A stretch of DNA of 48,457 nt from an uncultured Shimia sp. (GCF_947493595.1 NZ_CANLRL010000014.1:1-48457); one strand, 5' to 3'. Shown: positions 26,668-35,061, counted from the stretch's first letter. Notes: generated from the sequence alone by a model not told the origin. Numbers and translations: made by a program.

Positions 26668-27087
26668 ATGCCCCACGCACCACTTGATCCGGCCTTGGAC
26701 GAAGCCCCATATGATCTGCAGAAGCACCTTGGCTTTGAGCTCACTCATTGGGATGTGGACTATGCCCGGCTTGCACTGCCCATCGCGCCACACCTGATGA
26801 ACCGAGCAGGCATTCCGCACGGCGGCATCTACGCCACGCTTCTGGACACTGTGATGGGGTTTGCAGGCTGCTACACCGGCACGCCAGAGCACAAGAAACT
26901 GGCGCTTACGTTGTCGCTGACCACCAACTTCCTGTCGCGCCCCAAAGGCAAAGGTCTGATTGCAGAAGGCTGGCGCACCGGCGGCGGCGCCAAGACATTC
27001 TTTGCCGAAGGCACCATCACGGACGAGACCGGCGAGGTCATCGCCCGTGGCTCCGGCGCCTTCAAGTACCGCGCAACAACGCTTTAG
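26668..27087 (+). CDS. PaaI-type hotdog thioesterase
   Basis: A 139-residue thioesterase of the PaaI family, hydrolysing acyl-CoA in the cytoplasm. HLMNRAGIPHGGIYATLLDTVMGFAG (about residues 45-70) contains the HGG-type motif and the acidic residue of the catalytic helix; LTTNFLSRPKGKGLIAEGW and VIARGSGAFKYR complete the hotdog. ATG 26668 is preferred over an in-frame TTG 15 bases upstream; the ribosome site is poor (GAAAG). Last gene of the acyl-metabolism run, ending in a four-base overlap with the stop of the convergent aminotransferase gene. Confidence 0.85.
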   Translation: MPHAPLDPALDEAPYDLQKHLGFELTHWDVDYARLALPIAPHLMNRAGIPHGGIYATLLDTVMGFAGCYTGTPEHKKLALTLSLTTNFLSRPKGKGLIAEGWRTGGGAKTFFAEGTITDETGEVIARGSGAFKYRATTL

Positions 27088-28490
27088 CTTGCCATCGCAG
27101 TTTGCGATTCAAGGTCCCAGCTGCGGGCCAGTTCGGCCACAGACGCGAGGATGTAATTCACGGTTTCATCCGTCATCAACACGCTCAAGTTCAGACGCAC
27201 AAAGCCGGGTTTGGATGTGCCTGGCCCTTGCAAGATGTCGTTGCGGATGACGGACGACTGATCGTCGCCAATCTTCAGAAGTTCATGCACATAAGGCCCG
27301 GCGCAGGAACAGCCTCCGCGCGCCTGAATGCCATATTGCTCTGACAGCGCCCGCGTGAACTCATTGTGGTCAATCCGCTCACCATAAGCGTTCAGCGGCA
27401 CAAATGACAGGATCGGTAGACGCTCCTCACGCTCCGGTGCCAGAATTTTCAGGCGTGGCTCCGTACCCCAAGCCGCAAAGGCCCGCGCGGTCAGCACCGC
27501 GTTGCGCGCAGTCATCGCCTCTTGGCCAATCACCTCTTTCACCTTCAACGCCAACGCCACGCGAATGTCGCCCACCACGTTAGGCGTTCCACCTTCTTCG
27601 CGCTGCTCCAGTTTGGTCACGTAGTCATGCTGATGCGCGTTCACAAAGGCCACGGTGCCGCCGCCCGGACGATAGGGCACGCGGGCGCAGGCCAGCTCTT
27701 GGCGCATCACCAGCACGCCGCTCGCGCCGGGGCCGCCAATGCATTTGTGCGGCGAAAACACCAGAGCGTCGATCTCTGCCCCCTCCACCGGCGTCATCTG
27801 CATGGGCAGGTAAGGCCCGCCCCCGGCGTAGTCCCACACCATGATCCCCCCATGGTGTTTGACCAGCCGGGTCAGCGCCGCCACATCCGTGCATACCCCT
27901 GTCACATTGGCCGCAGCGCTAAGCGCTACGATCACACGGCCTGTGGCCCCCCGCTCCGTGAGCAGCTGGGTCAGAATTTTGCGGTCCGGGCCGGGCAGAT
28001 CGCCCTCCGGCACTTCGATCACATCCGCGCCGCTTTCACGCCACGGCAAAAGGTTGGAGTGGTGCTCATAGGGCCCCACCAGCACGGTGTCACCCGCGCC
28101 GACGCCAATCAGATGCATCAGCTGGTTCAGACCGGTTGTCGCACCGGAACCGGAGAAAATCACCGCATGTTCGCCGGCCCGCGCACCACAATGTTCGCGC
28201 ACAACCTCCCGCGCCCCTTCACGCAGCGCCCCCATGCGCGCGCCACAGAAGGACGCATCGGTGTGGGTGTTGGCATAAAACGGCAGGACCTCTTCCATCA
28301 CGAACATTTCCACTTGGCGCAGCGCCCGCCCGGAGGCGACGTAATCCGCATAGACCAGCTTCTTTGGGCCGGTTGGCGTATCAATAAGGGCCTCACCTCC
28401 AATCAATCCGCTCCGAAGGAACTCTTGCGGATCCTTCGCGGTCTTCAGCGTGTTGGCAAATGTCTCAAAAGGGGCGGTCGGATTGGTCAT
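27084..28490 (-). CDS. Class V aminotransferase-fold enzyme, cysteine-desulfurase-like
   Basis: A 468-residue PLP enzyme. The cofactor lysine is in FSPHKCIGGPG (about residue 233); VALSAAANVTG and VWDYAGGGPYLPM are PLP-pocket motifs. RGGCSCAGPYVHELL near residue 395 corresponds to the mobile cysteine loop of NifS/SufS proteins but with a CSC pair. At 468 residues it is longer than SufS (about 406) and has an N-terminal extension. It stands apart from any suf or isc genes and is divergent from an Lrp regulator, which suggests amino-acid-responsive expression and a catabolic desulfurase, lyase or epimerase role. Start 28490 follows GAGGAC at proper spacing; a 12-base longer start is possible. 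Confidence 0.82.
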   Translation of the reverse strand: MTNPTAPFETFANTLKTAKDPQEFLRSGLIGGEALIDTPTGPKKLVYADYVASGRALRQVEMFVMEEVLPFYANTHTDASFCGARMGALREGAREVVREHCGARAGEHAVIFSGSGATTGLNQLMHLIGVGAGDTVLVGPYEHHSNLLPWRESGADVIEVPEGDLPGPDRKILTQLLTERGATGRVIVALSAAANVTGVCTDVAALTRLVKHHGGIMVWDYAGGGPYLPMQMTPVEGAEIDALVFSPHKCIGGPGASGVLVMRQELACARVPYRPGGGTVAFVNAHQHDYVTKLEQREEGGTPNVVGDIRVALALKVKEVIGQEAMTARNAVLTARAFAAWGTEPRLKILAPEREERLPILSFVPLNAYGERIDHNEFTRALSEQYGIQARGGCSCAGPYVHELLKIGDDQSSVIRNDILQGPGTSKPGFVRLNLSVLMTDETVNYILASVAELARSWDLESQTAMAS

Positions 28491-28563
28491 TTTTGTCCTC
28501 ATGCGCGTCTTGAGAGGATGTTAGCCCTATCGAAATAGATATTTTTTCCCTTTCTCATCGCCA

Positions 28564-28590
28564 TTTGGTCAAATTTGTGGTCATATGATC
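28564..28590. promoter_or_regulatory. Possible operator for the Lrp regulator
   Basis: The 100-base divergent gap has TTTGGTCA then TTTGTGGTCA in direct order and a TCATATGA palindrome just before the Lrp start. Lrp proteins commonly bind such AT-rich sites to control themselves and a divergent gene. Read by eye only. Confidence 0.3.
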
Positions 28591-28593
28591 GGT

Positions 28594-29061
28594 ATGAGTA
28601 AGCAAATTGATAACATTGATCGCAATATTCTCGATGTTCTGCAAAGAGACGCCTCTTTGTCGCAGCGAGAAGTTGCAGACCGCGTCGGCCTGTCTCAAAA
28701 CGCCCTATGGCGACGGTTGAAAAAGCTCGAAGAAGAGGGCGTGCTGCTGGGGTCGCGCATGCGCATCGATCCCACGGCACTGGGCCTCGACCTGACCGTC
28801 TTTGTCATGGTGCGCACGCGCAATCACTCGATGGACTGGGCGGAAGGCTTCAAGGCCCATGTGGCGCGCATTCCCCAAGTGGCGGAGATGCATCGTATTG
28901 GTGGCGACTGGGACTACATGCTCAAAATCATCACTTCCGGTATGTCTGGGTATGATGCCGTTTATCGCCGCCTCACCACAGGCTATGAACTCGACACGGT
29001 CACAGGCTTCTTCTCCATGGAAACCATGCTCGAAGACCGCCCCGTCGATGTTTTTGGGTAA
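28594..29061 (+). CDS. Lrp/AsnC family regulator
   Basis: A 155-residue Lrp/AsnC regulator. The winged helix occupies residues 5-60 (IDNIDRNILDVLQRDASLSQ, then REVADRVGLSQNALWRRLKKLEEEGVL). The AsnC ligand domain follows (FVMVRTRNH, VAEMHRIGGDWDYMLKIIT, then TVTGFFSMETMLEDRPV). It is divergent from the class V aminotransferase-fold gene and very probably regulates it, as divergently paired Lrp genes often do. Starts at 28585 and 28594 are both possible; the second gives the usual short N terminus. No clear ribosome site is visible at either. Confidence 0.87.
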   Translation: MSKQIDNIDRNILDVLQRDASLSQREVADRVGLSQNALWRRLKKLEEEGVLLGSRMRIDPTALGLDLTVFVMVRTRNHSMDWAEGFKAHVARIPQVAEMHRIGGDWDYMLKIITSGMSGYDAVYRRLTTGYELDTVTGFFSMETMLEDRPVDVFG

Positions 29062-29136
29062 CCAAAGCCCAAGCCGTCACAAAAGTTTCACTGCATCAGG
29101 CCAAAACGCCGGCATGAAACGCTTGCGACTCACCCA

Positions 29137-29168
29137 TCATATCCATATTTCGTGAATTATGGATATGA
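29137..29168. promoter_or_regulatory. Inverted repeat overlapping the arsR start (ArsR operator)
   Basis: Perfect 11-base arms TCATATCCATA and TATGGATATGA separated by 10 bases. The right arm contains the arsR ATG. Size, symmetry and position fit an autoregulatory ArsR binding site. The arm spacing centres the site about 7 bases upstream of the start codon, so bound ArsR would block initiation. Confidence 0.75.
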
Positions 29169-29503
29169 CGTCAGCCCTCACGGCCTTTTCGGCCCTGTCT
29201 CAGCAAACCCGCTTGGAAACTTTCCGCCTTTTGGTGACAACCGGAGACGCCGGTATGAGCGCTGGTGAGATTGCCGAAGCCTTGGATGTGCGGCAAAATA
29301 CTTTGTCGGCCAACCTCTCGGTTCTGTTGCAGTCAGGCCTTGTACGCAATCAACGTGAAGGCCGCGTGATCCGCTATTTCGCGGACACAGATGGCATGCG
29401 TGGCCTGCTGGAGTTCCTTTTGGAAGATTGCTGCGGCGGCCAACCAGAATTGTGTCAGCCTCTGATCGAAGACCTCACTTGCGGTGAAGGGACATGCGCA
29501 TGA
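29159..29503 (+). CDS. arsR: ArsR family arsenic-responsive repressor
   Basis: A 114-residue ArsR/SmtB repressor. Winged-helix region: [48 protein letters not shown]. The arsenite-binding cysteines are C-terminal, Cys91, Cys92 and Cys99 in [12 protein letters not shown], the layout known from Acidithiobacillus- and Agrobacterium-type ArsR rather than the alpha-3 site of the E. coli plasmid type. Two more cysteines lie at the very end (CGEGTCA). The start codon sits inside a perfect inverted repeat and has no ribosome site, so it may be leaderless; ATG 29165 is an alternative. First gene of arsR-acr3-gapdh-arsJ. Confidence 0.93.
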   Translation: MDMTSALTAFSALSQQTRLETFRLLVTTGDAGMSAGEIAEALDVRQNTLSANLSVLLQSGLVRNQREGRVIRYFADTDGMRGLLEFLLEDCCGGQPELCQPLIEDLTCGEGTCA

Positions 29504-30549
29504 GTGACCACAGTGCAGACATCGACGCGGGTCTTGGCACTTTCGAGCGCCTTCTGTCTCTTTGGGTGGCTTTGGCCATTGCCGCAGGGCTCGCGCTGGG
29601 CAGCCTGTTTCCTTGTGCCTTTGGTTGGCTCGCCAGTCTGGAAGTAGCCTCTGTAAACCTGCCGGTTGCAGTGCTGATCTGGGCCATGGTCTTTCCAATG
29701 ATGGTGGGCATCGACTTTGGTGCGCTCACCGACGTGGGCCGCAAACCCAAAGGTCTGGTGATCACTGTTGTTGTGAACTGGCTGATCAAGCCCTTCACCA
29801 TGGCCGCGCTGGGAGTTCTATTCTTTGAGCACATCTTTGCCCCTTGGATAGATCCGCAAACCGCAAGCGAATATCTGGCCGGGGTGATCCTGCTGGGGGC
29901 CGCGCCCTGTACCGCCATGGTGTTTGTCTGGTCCAATCTAGTACGGGGCGATGCCAACTACACGCTGGTGCAGGTCAGCGTGAATGATGTGATCATGGTC
30001 TTTGCCTTTGCCCCCATCGTGGCCTTTTTGCTGGGCGTGACTGACATCACGGTGCCATGGAGCACTTTGCTGCTGTCCGTGGTGCTCTACATTCTCCTAC
30101 CGCTGATTGCAGGTGTCATCACGCGCAACCGCTTGATGGGGCAGGGGGGGGAGATCGCTGTCGACGCCTTCCGTGATAAGCTGCGCCCTGCTTCTGTGGG
30201 CGGCTTACTGCTGACCGTGGTCCTGCTCTTTGGTTTTCAAGCGCAGGTGATCCTGAGCCAACCGCTCAATATCCTGTTGATCGCGATCCCGCTGTTGATC
30301 CAAACCTACGGCATCTTCTTCATCGCATATGGCGCCGCGCGGCTCTGGAAAGTCCCGTTTGAGGTCGCCGCTCCCTGTGCGTTGATTGGAACCTCCAACT
30401 TCTTTGAGCTTGCGGTGGCGGTTGCCATCTCGCTCTTTGGTCTCGGCTCAGGAGCTGCCTTGGCCACCGTCGTTGGCGTGCTGGTCGAAGTGCCCGTCAT
30501 GCTGTCCCTTGTCGCTTTTGCCAATCGCACCCGCGGATGGTTCTCGTAA
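29500..30549 (+). CDS. acr3: ACR3-family arsenite efflux permease
   Basis: A 349-residue inner-membrane arsenite efflux carrier of the ACR3 (BASS-related) family with about ten helices. Key region [39 protein letters not shown] holds the conserved cysteine of helix 4 essential in ACR3. The ending [18 protein letters not shown] with the SNFFELA motif is also diagnostic. ATG 29500 overlaps the arsR TGA, and AAGG lies 9 bases upstream; ATG 29494 is a less well spaced alternative. It exports As(III) and is controlled by ArsR. Confidence 0.94.
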   Translation: MSDHSADIDAGLGTFERLLSLWVALAIAAGLALGSLFPCAFGWLASLEVASVNLPVAVLIWAMVFPMMVGIDFGALTDVGRKPKGLVITVVVNWLIKPFTMAALGVLFFEHIFAPWIDPQTASEYLAGVILLGAAPCTAMVFVWSNLVRGDANYTLVQVSVNDVIMVFAFAPIVAFLLGVTDITVPWSTLLLSVVLYILLPLIAGVITRNRLMGQGGEIAVDAFRDKLRPASVGGLLLTVVLLFGFQAQVILSQPLNILLIAIPLLIQTYGIFFIAYGAARLWKVPFEVAAPCALIGTSNFFELAVAVAISLFGLGSGAALATVVGVLVEVPVMLSLVAFANRTRGWFS

Positions 30550-30578
30550 CCTAAGACTCGGGCCGTCAAGCCCGGGCA

Positions 30579-30630
30579 GCGCCTGACCTCCCCCACGGGA
30601 GGGCGCTTCGCTTTCTCCCGAGGTCGGCCG
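30579..30630 (+). repeat. Palindromic intergenic element, ars copy 1
   Basis: In the acr3-gapdh gap: GACCTC ... GAGGTC outer arms enclose GGGAG ... CTCCC inner arms around GCGCTTCGCT. The same arrangement occurs in the next gap of the operon at 31719-31773. Confidence 0.75.
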
Positions 30631-30678
30631 CCGCCCTTTGGATTTGTCTCACCGGGGATAGAAATTGAGGAATTTCTG

Positions 30679-31689
30679 ATGACCAAAATCGCAATCAATG
30701 GCCTTGGCCGCATGGGCAAGCTGGTGATCCGCAGCTTTTTTGACCTTGGTCTGGACGCCGACATTGTCCTGCTGAACGACCCGGTTGGCGACGCTGAACT
30801 GCACGCGCACCTCTTGGAGTTTGACACTGTACATGGCCGCTGGCGCGCGGACTTTGCATTTGATGAGGACAGCATCACTGTAGATGGCCACCAAATGCGC
30901 AAAACCGCTGCTTGGAAGATCGAGGACTTGCCGCTTGAAGAACTCGGTGTTGATCTTGTTGTGGACTGTTCTGGCGTTTTCAAATCCAACGATAAGTTGC
31001 AGCCCTACTTTGATGCAGGCGTAAAAAAGGTTGTGGTCTCAGCTCCTGTGAAAGAGGACGACGTCGCCAATATCGTTTACGGTGTGAATGACGACACTTA
31101 CGATGCCGAGACACACAAAGTTATCACCGCGGCCTCCTGCACCACCAATTGTATCGCGCCGGTGGTCAAGGTGATCCGTGACAAACTTGGCATTGAACAG
31201 GCCAGCTTTACCACCATCCACGATGTGACCAACACGCAGGTGATTGTCGACAAAGCCCACAAGGACCCGCGCCGCGCACGTTCCGCGCTCAACAGCCTGA
31301 TCCCAACCACCACCGGATCGGCCAAAGCGATCATCCAGATTTTCCCCGACATGGAGGGCAAAATCGACGGCACCGCCGTGCGCGTGCCGCTGTTGAATGC
31401 ATCGCTGACCGACATCGTGTTTGACGTGAGTCGTGACACCACTGTGGAAGAGGTCAACAGCTTCTTTGCCGAAGCCGCCGCCGGCGAGCTTGAAGGCATC
31501 CTTGGCTATGAAACCCGCCCGCTGGTGTCCTGTGATTTCACCAATGATGACCGCTCCACCATTGTTGATGCGCTGTCGACCCGCGTAGTGAATGGCAAAC
31601 ACGTGAAAGTCTACGCGTGGTATGACAATGAATGGGGCTATGCCTTCCGTCTCGCGGATGTCACTCGCAAGGTGCTCGCCAGCCTCTAA
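30679..31689 (+). CDS. Glyceraldehyde-3-phosphate dehydrogenase of the arsenate (ArsJ) system
   Basis: A 336-residue GAPDH. N-terminal KIAINGLGRMGKLVIRSFF binds NAD(P), and catalytic Cys154 lies in AASCTTNCIAPV. In ars operons next to arsJ this enzyme uses arsenate in place of phosphate to make 1-arseno-3-phosphoglycerate, which ArsJ exports. NDPVGDAELHAHLLEFDTVHGRW and KVIRDKLGIEQASFTTIHDVTNTQ are like other ars-linked GAPDHs; a housekeeping Gap is expected elsewhere. GAGGAA lies about 8 bases before the ATG. It sits between acr3 and arsJ, each gap holding the same palindromic element. Confidence 0.92.
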   Translation: MTKIAINGLGRMGKLVIRSFFDLGLDADIVLLNDPVGDAELHAHLLEFDTVHGRWRADFAFDEDSITVDGHQMRKTAAWKIEDLPLEELGVDLVVDCSGVFKSNDKLQPYFDAGVKKVVVSAPVKEDDVANIVYGVNDDTYDAETHKVITAASCTTNCIAPVVKVIRDKLGIEQASFTTIHDVTNTQVIVDKAHKDPRRARSALNSLIPTTTGSAKAIIQIFPDMEGKIDGTAVRVPLLNASLTDIVFDVSRDTTVEEVNSFFAEAAAGELEGILGYETRPLVSCDFTNDDRSTIVDALSTRVVNGKHVKVYAWYDNEWGYAFRLADVTRKVLASL

Positions 31690-31718
31690 CCCTTTGGCTC
31701 GTGCCACTGGCACAGGCC

Positions 31719-31773
31719 GCGCCCGACCTCCCCCATGGGAGGGCGCTTCGCTTCCTCCCGAGGTCGGACGCGC
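31719..31773 (+). repeat. Palindromic intergenic element, ars copy 2
   Basis: In the gapdh-arsJ gap: CCGACCTC ... GAGGTCGG outer arms (8 bp) enclose GGGAGG ... CCTCCC inner arms around GCGCTTCGCTT. It differs from copy 1 at a few positions, and the inner arm is one pair longer because of a T-to-C change. Confidence 0.75.
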
Positions 31774-31788
31774 CCCTAAGTGATCTTG

Positions 31789-33045
31789 ATGACCAACGCC
31801 CGAACCAAAAAAACAGACGGCCTCTCCGCCTACATCACCGTCACCGCCGCCTATTGGGCCTTTATGCTCACAGACGGCGCGTTACGCATGCTGGTGCTCT
31901 TGCACTTCAATGGTCTGGGCTTCTCCCCAATCCAGTTGGCCTATCTGTTTCTGCTTTATGAGGTCATGGGCATTGTCACCAACCTCTCCGCAGGCTGGAT
32001 CGCCGCCCGCTTTGGTCTGACGTCGACGCTTTACGCAGGCCTCACCATTCAAATCGTGGCCCTGATTGCCTTGGCGCAGCTCGATCCTGCTTGGGGCGTC
32101 ACCGCCTCGGTGATCTTCGTGATGTGCGTGCAGGGTGCCTCGGGCGTGGCCAAAGACCTCTCCAAGATGTCGTCAAAATCCGCCGTGAAACTGCTCGCCC
32201 CCAAAGAGGGCGGCGGGCTGTTCCGCTGGGTGGCCCTTCTGACCGGCTCCAAGAACGCCGTGAAGGGCTGCGGCTTCTTCCTGGGCGCCGCGCTGCTGGC
32301 CATCTGGGGCTTTCAAGCCTCTGTCTGGGGCATGGCGATCATTCTGGCGGTGATCCTCGCCGGGGTCGTGATCTTCATGCCCTCCGGCCTGCCGCAGGGC
32401 TCCAAAAAAGCGAAGTTTAGCCAGGTCTTCTCCAAAGACAAAAACGTCAACAGGCTCAGCCTCGCGCGCATGTTCCTCTTCGGCGCGCGCGATGTCTGGT
32501 TTGTGGTGGGCATCCCGGTCTACTTCAACGCCGTGCTGTCTGATGGCTCCGCCGAGGGCCGCCGCGAGGCTTTCTTCATCATCGGCATCTTCATGGCGGT
32601 CTGGATCATTCTTTACGGCATTGTACAAGGCAACGCTCCACGCATCCTCAAAGCCGCCCATTCGACCACGGGTGAGATCGTGCAAAAAGCCATCCATTGG
32701 GTTGGCTACCTGACCCTGATCCCGCTGGTGCTCACCGCCGCCGTACTGCTGCTCGACACATCAAACGCTCTCACCGCCATTTTGATCGCAGGCTTGCTGA
32801 TCTTTGGCTTTGTCTTCGCGGTGAACTCTGCCGTGCACAGCTACTTGATTCTCGCTTTCACCTCTGATGAGCGCGTGACCATGGATGTGGGGTTTTACTA
32901 CATGTCCAACGCCGCAGGCCGCCTGTTGGGCACGTTGCTCTCTGGAGTCAGCTATCAATTCGGAGGGCTATGGCTCTGCCTCTTCACCGCGGCGATGATG
33001 TCCGCGCTCAGCTGGCTGGCCGCCAGACGGTTGCGGCAAGGCTAA
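31789..33045 (+). CDS. arsJ: ArsJ organoarsenical (1-arseno-3-phosphoglycerate) efflux permease
   Basis: A 418-residue major-facilitator protein with about 11-12 helices. The N terminus AYITVTAAYWAFMLTDGALRMLVLLHFNGLGFSPIQLAYLFLLYEVMGI, the segment GASGVAKDLSKMSSKSAVKLLAP and RMFLFGARDVWFVVGIPVYF mark ArsJ. ArsJ exports 1-arseno-3-phosphoglycerate made by the partner GAPDH, giving resistance to arsenate without reduction. ATG 31789 has a weak AAGTGA site 6 bases upstream; GTG 31780 is possible. Last gene of the operon. It ends 7 bases before the stop of the convergent cyclase gene. Confidence 0.92.
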   Translation: MTNARTKKTDGLSAYITVTAAYWAFMLTDGALRMLVLLHFNGLGFSPIQLAYLFLLYEVMGIVTNLSAGWIAARFGLTSTLYAGLTIQIVALIALAQLDPAWGVTASVIFVMCVQGASGVAKDLSKMSSKSAVKLLAPKEGGGLFRWVALLTGSKNAVKGCGFFLGAALLAIWGFQASVWGMAIILAVILAGVVIFMPSGLPQGSKKAKFSQVFSKDKNVNRLSLARMFLFGARDVWFVVGIPVYFNAVLSDGSAEGRREAFFIIGIFMAVWIILYGIVQGNAPRILKAAHSTTGEIVQKAIHWVGYLTLIPLVLTAAVLLLDTSNALTAILIAGLLIFGFVFAVNSAVHSYLILAFTSDERVTMDVGFYYMSNAAGRLLGTLLSGVSYQFGGLWLCLFTAAMMSALSWLAARRLRQG

Positions 33046-33052
33046 CCCTGCC

Positions 33053-34711
33053 TCACACCGGCTCTGCCTCCGGATGCAACGCGTCGTTCAGCCATTGCAG
33101 CTCATCCGGCAAAACCAACCGATTGACCGTCACCGAAGGCGCTTTTTCCAAGCTGCGCGCCGCAGCTCGTGCGGCCTCAAGCCCCGCCGTGTCGCCAACC
33201 TTCTCACAGGCCAAAGCCTTGAGTAGCTGCAGCCCGCGATCCATCGGGCTCAAGTCCGACGCCTCAAGCGCGGCCACATGTGCCGCCTCAGCCTCGCCAG
33301 CGCCCAACAGAATCCGCGCGTTGAAACACAGTCGGTTCACCCGGAACGGATCACCGCTGCCCATTTCCTCATAGGCGGTTAACGCCTCCAAAGCGCCATC
33401 GTAGTCGCCTTCCAAAAACGCCTTCTGCGCAATCAGATCCACAACCCCAATGAAGTTGGGATTGATCTCGCGCGACCGCGCAATATCCGACGCAGCTCCG
33501 GCCAAATCGCGTTTCACCTTCAGACGATACGCCCCGCGTGCCCAGAACACGAAGTCACTTGTTGGACATTCCGCAACCGCCACATCCAGGTCCCGGCCCA
33601 ACTGCTCCAGAACCTCAGGTGTTTCATCGGTGAACATCACCCCGCCAAGGTTCAACCGGCTCTGCGCCCGCATCGCCAGAGACATGCCATCCCCGGGGCT
33701 AAGCAACACAGCGCGGTCCAGCGCCGCCAGCCCGTCTTCCCAACTTGGGATGGTCTGTTTGAAGAACTTTGACGCTGCTCGGGCGCGCAACTCGGACACG
33801 CTCAGCTGATTGAGACTTAGATGCGCCAGCCGGTCGCCATCCCGCTGAATGGTTTGCAGGCGCACGTCGCCTTCAAGCCGGGGCATGATGTCATCGACAA
33901 AGGCAAAAGGGTCACTTGGATCACCCTCATAGGTGCCGGTCCACAACGTCTGCATCTCTTCGCGCAAAATGAGACTCATGGTGAAGCGCGCACGCTTTCC
34001 AGCTACCCGCAGTCGACCACGGATCAAGTAGTCCGGCGGGGTGTTTTCCAAGTTATCCGCATCCACCGTGGTCACGCCTGTGCGTTTCAGCGACAGCTGC
34101 ACCAGCCCATCATGCAGGTCATCGGCAATCGCGGCACTTTCCGGAGTCTCCGGTGCCGCCACAAACGTCTCAAACCCCACCGACGGCAAGGTGCCTTTGT
34201 CCGGCGCAGTGGTCAGGTTGGCGGGCCGCCATTGATAGAGCCGGATTGGCTTGGCAATGTTTTTGAGGTTGAACATGCCCACGTCTTTGAGCTCGTCCTG
34301 ACGCTCTTCGGACAAGGCACGAAACAGGTCTTCGGAGAACATCGCGCCACCGGGAGGCGCTTCGGTTTCGATCCGCTGGGCAATGTTCACGCCATTGCCG
34401 TAGAAATCCGCCTCATCTTCAACAATCTCGCCAATGTGACAGCCAATGCGCAGCTTGATCACCTCATGTTCAACAAGGCTGCTTTGCACCTCTTCGGCGC
34501 AATCCAGCGCTTCTTCGACACTTGGGAAAGACAGAATCCAGCCGTCACCCATGCGTTTGAGCACCTCGCCGCCATGATTGGCCGCAACCGGTTCCAGATG
34601 TTTCTTGCGCAGCTCCTGCACAGAGGCCACGGCCAGCGCCTCATCCTCGCCCATAAGGGCCGAGTACCCTACCAAATCCGCACACATCAAAGTGGTCAAT
34701 CGCCGGCGCAT
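33053..34711 (-). CDS. Class III adenylate/guanylate cyclase with C-terminal helical repeats
   Basis: A 552-residue predicted nucleotide cyclase. The N-terminal catalytic domain (residues 1-165) holds metal aspartates Asp12 (CADLVGYS) and Asp56 (KRMGDGW), Lys52 suited to adenine, and the Asn/Arg pair in NGVNIAQRIE, all intact, so it should make cAMP. No membrane helix is seen. Residues about 185-300 form a domain like the TolB/'adenylate cyclase-associated' family (YLIRGRLRVAGKRARFTMSLI), and residues 310-550 hold alpha-helical TPR-like repeats. This architecture is common in alphaproteobacteria with many cyclases. Start 34711 has AGGGAAGAC upstream. Stands alone, convergent with arsJ. Confidence 0.88.
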   Translation of the reverse strand: MRRRLTTLMCADLVGYSALMGEDEALAVASVQELRKKHLEPVAANHGGEVLKRMGDGWILSFPSVEEALDCAEEVQSSLVEHEVIKLRIGCHIGEIVEDEADFYGNGVNIAQRIETEAPPGGAMFSEDLFRALSEERQDELKDVGMFNLKNIAKPIRLYQWRPANLTTAPDKGTLPSVGFETFVAAPETPESAAIADDLHDGLVQLSLKRTGVTTVDADNLENTPPDYLIRGRLRVAGKRARFTMSLILREEMQTLWTGTYEGDPSDPFAFVDDIMPRLEGDVRLQTIQRDGDRLAHLSLNQLSVSELRARAASKFFKQTIPSWEDGLAALDRAVLLSPGDGMSLAMRAQSRLNLGGVMFTDETPEVLEQLGRDLDVAVAECPTSDFVFWARGAYRLKVKRDLAGAASDIARSREINPNFIGVVDLIAQKAFLEGDYDGALEALTAYEEMGSGDPFRVNRLCFNARILLGAGEAEAAHVAALEASDLSPMDRGLQLLKALACEKVGDTAGLEAARAAARSLEKAPSVTVNRLVLPDELQWLNDALHPEAEPV

Positions 34712-34991
34712 AAATGTCTTCCCTGACAATTTGGGGGCGCGTTTTTAAAGATCCCGCGCATGCCCCAATCCTGGCCCAGAATCTTGGGTCAGAGAAGCGC
34801 GTTATCAAGGGTTGTGCTCAGAAAAACCGTGCAGCCGTGCACTACAGGAGTGCGCGGGACGGCGTCTTTAGCTGTGGCGAAGGGCAAAGGCCAGCGGTTT
34901 TGTGGTCACATATTTGTGGGGGAGGGGATTGCGGATGTCTTACAGCTTTCGATCGCGCCGCGCCCCATTGCGCAACCAGGTGCCGAGAAGG

Positions 34992-35039
34992 ACGCTCACT
35001 ACGGAAGGGCGCATTCAGCACTATCCCAGGGTCAGGCGC
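34992..35039 (+). repeat. GGnAGGGCGC / CAGGGTCAGGCGC element, copy 1
   Basis: CTCACTACGGAAGGGCGC, then TTCAGCAC and CCCAGGGTCAGGCGC. It aligns over its whole length with 39932-39983 and shares the GGGAGGGCGC core with the two ars elements. Confidence 0.6.
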
Positions 35040-35061
35040 GGCTTGGTGAAACATCCTTCTT

